Below are positions 14,293-20,079 of a DNA stretch of 20,079 nucleotides, one piece after another (position 1 is the first letter of the stretch; each line of letters starts with the position of its first letter). The stretch covers positions 1 through 20,079 of the forward strand of contig CAJPSE010000008.1 of assembly GCA_905373185.1 (NCBI GenBank). Direction: 5' to 3'. The position numbers and the translations under genes were made by a program. Under the pieces are notes generated by a model, which worked only from the letters and a program-made list of their open reading frames with translations, ran no database searches and had not been told where the DNA came from. The stretch is from an uncultured Fretibacterium sp. (GTDB taxonomy: Bacteria; Synergistota; Synergistia; Synergistales; Aminobacteriaceae).

Positions 14293-14940
14293 ATGAACGA
14301 AGCGTTGAACGCACCGGAAAACGGGTATTCCATCAGCCGATTTGCGCTCTGGGCGTGGATACTCTCGTTTGGCTACACATTGGGGGACACCTTTGTGAGA
14401 ATTGCCTTGTGGTTCCAGGGCGGGGAGCAAGGCGCCTGGACACTGTCCGCCCTGGCCGCCGCCGCCACGGTCGCCTTTCTCCTGCACCTCCGGCGAGACC
14501 ATCGTGCGGCTCTGGCCCTGAGCATCGGAGTGGGCGTCTATGAGCTTTTGAACCAAGGGCTCTACCTCTACTCGCTCTACTTCGCCAACGAGGACCCGGA
14601 GTCCCTGCGAAGGATGCTCTGCCTGCTGACCTCGGGGCATTGGTGGGTCTATCGGTGCCTGTGGCTTCCCCTCCTCGCAGGCGGCTACCTGGCGCTGCGC
14701 CGAAACCGACGCGCCTGGCCGCTGCTTTGCATCGGTGCAGCGGGTGCTCTGTACCAGCTTGCCGATCTCCCTTTCCTGACATATTCCCCGCAGTATGGAG
14801 AACTGCGGTTCTCAACTATGACGGTGTTTGAGGCTTTTGAGGTAATGGGCCACGCTTCCACCATCGCCGCGTTCCTGTTTGCGCACCTGGACGCACGTTC
14901 TTCGAGGCCAGTGCGGTTCGATGAGCTTGGATCCGGCTAG
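14293..14940 (+). CDS. Multi-pass membrane protein of unknown function (shorter paralogue)
   Basis: A 215-residue protein with about five hydrophobic segments. It contains SGHWWVYR (114-121) and AGGYLALRRNRR (129-140). No known family is recognised. The long open frame extends upstream, but the start is set at 14293 because GAAGGAGTG lies 8 nt ahead and nothing upstream looks protein-like. The C-terminal half of the next gene shows the same order of segments and the same two motifs, so these are tandem relatives. It ends with TAG in the frame of the next gene. Confidence 0.6.
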   Translation: MNEALNAPENGYSISRFALWAWILSFGYTLGDTFVRIALWFQGGEQGAWTLSALAAAATVAFLLHLRRDHRAALALSIGVGVYELLNQGLYLYSLYFANEDPESLRRMLCLLTSGHWWVYRCLWLPLLAGGYLALRRNRRAWPLLCIGAAGALYQLADLPFLTYSPQYGELRFSTMTVFEAFEVMGHASTIAAFLFAHLDARSSRPVRFDELGSG

Positions 14941-14979
14941 CTCGGGTCCGAGGCGGGCGGCGGCCTCCCGGGGGCGTCG

Positions 14980-15966
14980 ATGCTTCGAAGGAGGCTTCGA
15001 CGGCTGCTTCTGGCGAGCACGATCCTCGTCTGCCTCAACGAGTTCTTCGGCACGGGCACCCTCCTGGGCGCACTCCTGAGGGTGACGGCATACGACAGTA
15101 TCGGCAGGACGGGCGCTCACCTGCTCGCCTGTCTTCTGCCCTGCGCCGCATACCTCTACAGCCTGGCCCCGTTCGCCTCGCCGAGAGTCCTCGTGGCCTA
15201 TGCCTACTATGAGGCCTTCGTGCACGCGGCATGGTCGGCCACGGCAGTGCTCCGTGCAGCCATGGGCGAATCCATGATGATAGCAATCGGCCTGGGAGCG
15301 TTATACATCTTGTTCGTCCTGGCAAACGTGCTTCTGATGGTGCTGTTCCTGGCCGTCCTTCATACGGGCTGCCGCCTGGACGAAAGGTCCCGAGCCGCCG
15401 GGGCGGAGGAGTCCTCCCTTGCGTGGAGCGCCTACGCCGTAGCCTTCCTCTATCCGTTGGCGGACTGCATCTCTTGGGTGATGACGTGGGTCGATTTCCG
15501 ACAGAATCCGGGTTCCTTGAGCCTGGGGGCGACCCTGCCGTTCCTCGATGCCTTGCTCGTCATGCTCTGCCTGTTCCTCCTCCCGAGGAGGGATCGCCGC
15601 TCGGTCCTGGCCGCAAGCGCGGCCGCGGGTGCGTCCCTTCTGCTCAGCGTAGCCACCGGCATCCTCCTGTGGATCCCCGAGGTGGAGCTCCGTTTCTGGC
15701 TGCTCTCTCCATCATGGTGGGTCATGCGGATATTCCCGGCCTTGCTCATCGTGGGCGGATACCTGGCGCTGTATCGAAGACGCTGGGCGCCCCTCGTGTT
15801 GACCGCGAGCGCCGCGTGCGCGCTGTGGGCCCTGTGGGGATACGTTTCCTCCCTCGATCCGAACTCCATGCAGATAGATATCCGCACCACTCTGGCGATC
15901 GTTCAAGAGACCGTCCCGCTCCTCGCCTGCGTCCTCGCCTGGTGCGACCGGCGATCGGGTGGGTGA
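14980..15966 (+). CDS. Multi-pass membrane protein of unknown function (longer paralogue)
   Basis: A 328-residue protein with about eight to nine hydrophobic segments. Residues 145-325 align by eye with the whole preceding 215-aa protein: PSWWVMR (244-250) matches GHWWVYR, and VGGYLALYRRR (258-268) matches AGGYLALRRNR. Residues 1-140 are extra. Its start codon is 39 nt after the upstream TAG and in the same frame, with no stop between. No good ribosome-binding site is visible (only a G-run), so translation may depend on coupling or readthrough. The function is unknown. Confidence 0.6.
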   Translation: MLRRRLRRLLLASTILVCLNEFFGTGTLLGALLRVTAYDSIGRTGAHLLACLLPCAAYLYSLAPFASPRVLVAYAYYEAFVHAAWSATAVLRAAMGESMMIAIGLGALYILFVLANVLLMVLFLAVLHTGCRLDERSRAAGAEESSLAWSAYAVAFLYPLADCISWVMTWVDFRQNPGSLSLGATLPFLDALLVMLCLFLLPRRDRRSVLAASAAAGASLLLSVATGILLWIPEVELRFWLLSPSWWVMRIFPALLIVGGYLALYRRRWAPLVLTASAACALWALWGYVSSLDPNSMQIDIRTTLAIVQETVPLLACVLAWCDRRSGG

Positions 15967-16069
15967 GAACCTCTATGGCGGCCTGCCCCTGCGGAAGGCG
16001 ACCCTCTGCCTCTCGGTCACTCGAAGATTTGTTTTTTTGTCCACGGCACAGCGGGCCCGCACAGCGTGA

Positions 16070-16098
16070 TTGACATTATCCCGAGGGTAGGGTATAAA
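16070..16098 (+). promoter_or_regulatory. Strong sigma-70 promoter of small RNA C
   Basis: TTGACA (16070-16075) and TATAAA (16093-16098) are 17 bp apart. The first ten bases, TTGACATTAT, are the same as in both promoters of small RNAs A and B. Start is predicted near 16105. Confidence 0.8.
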
Positions 16099-16104
16099 CT
16101 GTCC

Positions 16105-16348
16105 TGGAAGGTCCGACCGATATTGTCTGGAGAGGAGGAAGGCTCGAGTGCGGCATTGCGGATTCACCTGAGGAATGTGTTTGGATGCACGGGATGCATG
16201 CCGTGATGGGATTCCTTCGGAGCCGTCTGCTCGGGCCGAACTCTTCAGAATGTGATCGCAAGTCGATCGAGTCGTGACGCGCACGTCCTCGTGCGCCGTC
16301 GTCGTCCTTTTTGAGGAGAGGCTGCCAGCGCGGCCTCTCCTGTTTTTT
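16105..16348 (+). ncRNA. Rod-shaped structured RNA, 6S-like candidate
   Basis: About 244 nt between a strong promoter and a strong terminator, with no supported ORF. Successive complementary segments form one long interrupted rod: 16126-16134 with 16241-16249 (9 bp), 16141-16148 with 16230-16237 (8 bp), 16150-16154 with 16222-16226, 16167-16176 with 16211-16220 (9 of 10), and 16188-16192 with 16201-16205. A 12-nt bulge (16155-16166) faces a single A. A long rod with a central open region is the hallmark of 6S RNA (ssrS), which binds RNA polymerase; that identity is a guess from shape only. A second hairpin follows (16279-16285 with 16290-16296). The alternative is a cis leader of the TRAP operon at 16611, with termination as the switch. 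Confidence 0.65.
16313..16348 (+). terminator. Intrinsic terminator of small RNA C
   Basis: An 8-bp stem, GGAGAGGC (16315-16322) with GCCTCTCC (16333-16340), has a 10-nt loop and is followed by TG and six T (16343-16348). Confidence 0.88.
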
Positions 16349-16610
16349 CCCATTCCGTTACAGGCTCCCCCCATATTTTTCTTCGTTTTTCATAAAACAA
16401 GCGGAGAAGATTGACCCAAGACAACAGGCTGCGACGGCTTTACCCAAGTTCAAGTGCGTCGTACCAGGTTGAGCCAGCTCCCATCCTGCATCCGCCAGTT
16501 GTGAAAGTTTCGACTGTGGATTCAGGTCGCTTCTCCCTGCCCCGAGACAACGGGACAATCATGTTTCTGTATCTCCATCCAAACCTGAAATACCGAGGAG
16601 GAAAATTGCC
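16349..16610 (+). other. Leader region before the TRAP operon
   Basis: 262 nt between the terminator and the TAXI start. It is less GC-rich at its 5' end. GCGACG and CGTCGT around 16430-16460 can form a short hairpin. No convincing -35/-10 pair was found, so the promoter of the TRAP operon is unidentified, or transcription arrives by readthrough of small RNA C. Confidence 0.4.
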
Positions 16611-17564
16611 ATGAAAAAATCTGTGATCTCGTTCCTTTCCCTGACGCTTCTTACCCTGTTCCTGTGCGCCTCAGGCGCCGCGGCCGTCCAGTTCGTCAAC
16701 ATCACAACGGGTCCGACCGGCGGCACCTACTATCCCGTGGGCTCCGCGATGGCCAAGATCTGGACGGACAACATCGATGGGCTCAAGGCGAGCGCCCAGT
16801 CCTCCGGGGGGACTATGAACAACATCCAGCTGCTCGCCGATGGAGAGGCCGAGGCCGCCTTCGCCGACGGCCTCTACTACGACGCCTATAACGGGCTCAA
16901 GAACTACGAGGGCAAGCCGCAGTCCTTCCTGCGCGCCGCCGTGCCCCTCTATCCCGAGGCCATCCACCTGCTCGCGGCCCGGGACAGCGGTATCGAGACC
17001 CTCCAGGACCTCAAGGGCAAGCGAGTCGCCGTGGGGGCCGTGGGCGGCAGCACCATGCTGACGGCCTTCCAGCTCCTGCGCCTGGCCGGGCTCGATCCCG
17101 AGAAGGACATCGTGCCGGAGAACCTGGGACACGCGGACGTGGTCGCCGCGTTCGCGGACAAACGCATCGACGCCTCCGTCACCATCGGGGCCATCGGGAT
17201 AGCCAGCGCCAAGGAGACGACCACTCTGGGGACGGCCTACCTCATTGCCATCCCGCAGAACGTCGTCGAGAAGATCTGCAAGGAGACGCCCTATTTCAGC
17301 CCCCTGACGATTCCCGAGGGGACCTACAAAAACCAGACGAAGGCCATCGGGACCTTCAGCAGCCCCAACATCCTGGCTGTGCACGAGAAGCTGGACGACG
17401 AGCTCGTCTATCGGATGACCAAGGCCCTTTTCGAGCACAAGGAGGACCTCGTCGCCGTCAGCGCACGGATGTCGGCCATGAATCCCGAGTCCATCGCCCA
17501 CGTCGGTATCCCCGTCCATCCGGGCGCTCTGCGTTACTACAAGGAAATTGGAGCCCTGAAATAG
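16611..17564 (+). CDS. TRAP transporter solute receptor, TAXI family
   Basis: A 317-residue periplasmic binding protein. Residues 1-25 are a signal peptide ending GAAA. The mature start has the TAXI signature TTGPTGGTYYPVG (32-44), followed by SSGGTMNN near 63-70, LKGKRVAVGAVGGST and a C-terminal HPGALRYYKE, all typical. TAXI receptors deliver organic acids or amino acids such as glutamate to a fused DctQM permease, which is the next gene only 2 nt away. The ligand cannot be read from sequence. AGGAGG about 10 nt before ATG supports the start. Confidence 0.95.
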   Translation: MKKSVISFLSLTLLTLFLCASGAAAVQFVNITTGPTGGTYYPVGSAMAKIWTDNIDGLKASAQSSGGTMNNIQLLADGEAEAAFADGLYYDAYNGLKNYEGKPQSFLRAAVPLYPEAIHLLAARDSGIETLQDLKGKRVAVGAVGGSTMLTAFQLLRLAGLDPEKDIVPENLGHADVVAAFADKRIDASVTIGAIGIASAKETTTLGTAYLIAIPQNVVEKICKETPYFSPLTIPEGTYKNQTKAIGTFSSPNILAVHEKLDDELVYRMTKALFEHKEDLVAVSARMSAMNPESIAHVGIPVHPGALRYYKEIGALK

Positions 17565-17566
17565 CG

Positions 17567-19477
17567 ATGGTTTTCTCCAACCCTGCGGGACGGGAGGACG
17601 CCTCTTTGTCCTGCAGGGCATCCCTCCTCGATAACGTCAGGACGAACACGGCATTCGCGCTCTGCGTCGCCATGTCCCTGTTCCACCTCTACACCGCGGG
17701 GATTGGCCTTCTCCAGACGCCCGTCCAGCGGGCGGTCCACGTCGGGTTTGTCCTGGTCCTGGTCTTTCTGCTATATCCACTGAGGAGGGGGTGGCGCTGG
17801 GCCGATGTGCTCCTGGTCCTCTGCTCCATCGCCGGGACGGGGTACATCGCCCTCTTCTCCGACGCCATCGCCCTGCGAGGCGGCAAGGTCCTGCCGTACG
17901 AGCTCGTCCTGGGAACCCTCACCCTGGCAGCCGTCCTGGAGGCGGGACGGCGCGTCCTGGGTCGGACGCTGCCCCTGCTGGGCCTGGCCTTCCTGCTCTA
18001 CTGCCGCTACGGGCGCTATGCCCCATCTATCTTCATGCATCGGGGCTACTCCCTGGAGCGAATCGTCCAGCACATGTACCTGACGACGGAGGGCGTCTTT
18101 GGCGTGGCGGTCGGGGTCTCCTCCACGTTCATCTTCCTGTTCATCCTGTTCGGCGCCTTCCTCTCCGGCAGCGGAGGGGCCCGGTTCTTCAACAACCTGG
18201 CCCTCTCCTTGACGGGAAGGAGCCCGGGCGGCCCCGCGAAGGTGGCCATCGTCGCCTCGGGGCTGCTGGGGACGATCAACGGTTCCTCCATCGCCAACGT
18301 GGCCACCACCGGGGCCTTCACCATTCCGTTGATGAAGAGGGCCGGCTACACGCCCGAGGAGGCCGGGGCCATCGAGGCCTGCGCCTCCACGGGGGGGCAG
18401 CTCATGCCTCCGATCATGGGGGCCGGCGCCTTCGTGATGAGCGAGTTCCTGAACGTCCCCTACGCCCGAATCCTGTCCGCCGCACTCGTCCCCGCCCTGC
18501 TCTATTATACGGGCCTCTTCCTGAACGTCCACCTCAGGGCCCGCAGGGCCGGCCTGGCGGGATTGGGCGAGGATGCCCCAAGTGTCCGGGAGGTCCTGAG
18601 GGACGACGGGCACCTCCTGCTGCCGCTCCTCCTGATCGTCATTATGCTGATGCGCGCCTACACGCCGCTCAAGGCGGCGTTCTGGGGCATTCTCGTGATG
18701 GTCGGCGTTGCCGGGCTGAGACGTCACACCCGCATGGGGCCGCGGCTCGTCGTCAAGGCCCTTGCGGACGGGGCGCGGGGCGCGGTCGGGACGGGCATCG
18801 CCTGCGCCGTCGTCGGGTTCGTCGTCGGGGGAAGCTCCTTGACCGCTCTAGGCCCAACGCTCTCCGACAATATCCTGGACCTTGCCGGCGGAGCCCTGCT
18901 GCCCACCTTGTTTCTAGCCATGGGAGCCTGCCTTCTCCTCGGCATGGGACTTCCCACGACGGCCAACTACATCGTGACCAGCACGGTGGTCGTCCCCGCC
19001 CTCGTCAAGATGGGCGTGCCGCCCCTCTCCGCCCACATGTTCGTCTTCTATTTCGGAATCATGGCGGACATCAGCCCTCCGGTCTGCCTGGCCTCCTTCA
19101 CGGCGGCGGGGATAGCCGGAGCGGACGCGGCCGGCACGGGAGCCCGGGCGCTGCTCTTCGCGCTCACATCCTTCTTGCTCCCCTACCTCTTCATCTACAG
19201 CCCTGCGATTCTCATGGAGGGGAGCTCTCCGCTCTCCGTCCTGGAGGTCTCGGCGGGAGCGGCCGTCGGCATCGTCGCCTTCGCCGCGGCACTGCAGGGG
19301 TGGTGGGGGGTGCGCCTGAGCGTTCCCCTGCGCTCTGCGGCCCTCGTTGCAGGGGCTTTGTGCTTCGTTCCGCATACCTCCTTACGGCTCGCCGGAATTC
19401 TGGCGTCGTTGGGGCTCGGTTATGCGGCCCGCCGAGGCGGGAGTTTTTTTGTCAAAGAAAGTGGGGTGCGTAAATGA
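17567..19477 (+). CDS. TRAP transporter fused permease (DctQM)
   Basis: A 636-residue permease in which the small (DctQ-like, first roughly 170 residues) and large (DctM) subunits are fused, the usual partner of TAXI receptors. Diagnostic segments: GTINGSSIANVATTG (235-249), ACASTGGQLMPPIMGAGAF (271-289), GMGLPTTANYIV in the second half and DISPPVCLASFTAAGIAGA near the end. It drives secondary, ion-coupled uptake of the receptor-bound solute. It starts 2 nt after the receptor stop and overlaps the next gene by 4 nt (ATGA), so all three are one transcription unit. Confidence 0.95.
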   Translation: MVFSNPAGREDASLSCRASLLDNVRTNTAFALCVAMSLFHLYTAGIGLLQTPVQRAVHVGFVLVLVFLLYPLRRGWRWADVLLVLCSIAGTGYIALFSDAIALRGGKVLPYELVLGTLTLAAVLEAGRRVLGRTLPLLGLAFLLYCRYGRYAPSIFMHRGYSLERIVQHMYLTTEGVFGVAVGVSSTFIFLFILFGAFLSGSGGARFFNNLALSLTGRSPGGPAKVAIVASGLLGTINGSSIANVATTGAFTIPLMKRAGYTPEEAGAIEACASTGGQLMPPIMGAGAFVMSEFLNVPYARILSAALVPALLYYTGLFLNVHLRARRAGLAGLGEDAPSVREVLRDDGHLLLPLLLIVIMLMRAYTPLKAAFWGILVMVGVAGLRRHTRMGPRLVVKALADGARGAVGTGIACAVVGFVVGGSSLTALGPTLSDNILDLAGGALLPTLFLAMGACLLLGMGLPTTANYIVTSTVVVPALVKMGVPPLSAHMFVFYFGIMADISPPVCLASFTAAGIAGADAAGTGARALLFALTSFLLPYLFIYSPAILMEGSSPLSVLEVSAGAAVGIVAFAAALQGWWGVRLSVPLRSAALVAGALCFVPHTSLRLAGILASLGLGYAARRGGSFFVKESGVRK

Positions 19478-20079
19478 AGGTTCTCGTCGTATCGGGATTT
19501 CTGGGTGCAGGCAAGACCACGTTCATCCGTGAGCTGGCGCGCCACATCGAGGGGTCCGTCGTCGTCCTGGAAAACGAGTTCGGGGAGGTGGGGGTCGATG
19601 GAGACCTCCTGGCGGACGTCCCCATCGATGTCGTCGAGCTGGCCCAGGGCTGCATCTGCTGCACCATGAGGACGGACTTCCTGCGGGCCGTCGACGAGAT
19701 AGGGCGTCGCTACCATCCCGACATCCTGCTCATCGAGCCCACGGGGGTAGGGTCTTTGAGCCTCATCCTCTCCTCGCTCTCGAAGGGGGTGGGGGCGGGC
19801 GTCGAGCTGGCCCCGCCCGTCACGGTCGTCGATGCGGAGTCCTTCGGGGATTACATCGAGGTCTTCGGGGACTTCTACCGGGACCAGATCGTGGGTGCGT
19901 CCACCCTGGTCGTGACGAAGTCGGAGGCGCTGCCGCCCGGGGAGCGCGACGCGGTCCTCGAGGCACTTGCTGACATGAATCCGAAGGCCGGGATCGTCCT
20001 TCCCCCCTACGCGGCGCTTCCCTCGGAGTGGTGGGACGGCCTCCTCGGAGCGGAGGCGGTGGACGCCCCCGCTCCGAGG
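19474..20079 (+). CDS. CobW/G3E-family GTPase, 3' end outside window
   Basis: The first 202 residues of a G3E GTPase (CobW/UreG/YjiA-like), a metal-chaperone type family. Visible: P-loop GFLGAGKTT (8-16), the metal-binding CxCC motif QGCICC (58-63), EPTGVG (88-93) and, in place of the usual NKxD, VTKSE (147-151). The gene begins inside the stop codon of the TRAP permease (ATGA overlap), so translation is coupled. Pairing with a TRAP operon is unusual. It may insert metal into a partner, or the TRAP system may carry a metal-linked ligand (inference). It continues past the window edge, so length and C-terminal domain are unknown. Confidence 0.88.
   Translation, partial: MKVLVVSGFLGAGKTTFIRELARHIEGSVVVLENEFGEVGVDGDLLADVPIDVVELAQGCICCTMRTDFLRAVDEIGRRYHPDILLIEPTGVGSLSLILSSLSKGVGAGVELAPPVTVVDAESFGDYIEVFGDFYRDQIVGASTLVVTKSEALPPGERDAVLEALADMNPKAGIVLPPYAALPSEWWDGLLGAEAVDAPAPR

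Noticed and set aside
16411-16614. A 67-codon ORF whose stop overlaps the TAXI start
   Set aside because: Overlap of the ATGA type is suggestive of an upstream coupled ORF, but it starts at TTG without a ribosome site and the composition is not protein-like.

Overview
The window is GC-rich, densely coded, and looks like a chromosomal segment of an amino-acid/peptide-fermenting anaerobe. The phylum Synergistota fits best. That is an inference from gene content: a DUF6305-type secreted protein, a PgsW-like protein, an exported C69 dipeptidase, a LigB-AMMECR1 fusion, a DUF5058 membrane protein and a TAXI-type TRAP system. No rRNA, tRNA, CRISPR array, transposase or phage gene was seen.

Layout. 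(1) 1-217: a small-RNA gene on the + strand with a consensus sigma-70 promoter and an intrinsic terminator. (2) 365-9420: a + strand block encoding a secreted DUF6305-like protein, a DctM/IT-superfamily permease, a 61-aa membrane protein, an M14-type (AstE/aspartoacylase-like) deacylase, an exported C69 dipeptidase, a PgsW-like protein, a secreted protein of unknown function, and a LigB-AMMECR1 fusion. A hairpin and a REP-like element split the block at 5496-5590. (3) 9563-9761: a second copy of the small-RNA gene on the - strand, so two related RNA genes face each other across the block. (4) 10051-12977: DUF5058 membrane protein, a second membrane protein, and an AbgB-like M20 amidohydrolase. 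(5) 13077-13946 (-): a leucine-carboxyl-methyltransferase-type enzyme. (6) 14293-15966: two related multi-pass membrane proteins in tandem in the same frame. (7) 16070-16348: a third small-RNA gene with a different, rod-like fold. (8) 16611-20079: TAXI solute receptor, fused TRAP permease, and a CobW-type GTPase cut off by the window end.

How the genes may work together: blocks 2 and 4 each place membrane transport proteins beside enzymes that cleave amide bonds (M14-like, C69, M20). This suggests uptake and hydrolysis of acylated, gamma-glutamyl or dipeptide substrates, with a TRAP importer for organic acids or amino acids nearby. The specific substrates are inferred, not shown.

The most unusual content is non-coding. 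The two inverted RNA copies (57-215 and 9727-9563) keep identical promoters and a 42-nt identical 3' core. They differ by a compensatory C-G to U-A change and wobble-preserving changes in predicted stems, and they carry unrelated terminator stems. I could not assign this RNA to a known class. The third RNA (16105-16348) folds into a long interrupted rod with an asymmetric central bulge, reminiscent of 6S RNA.
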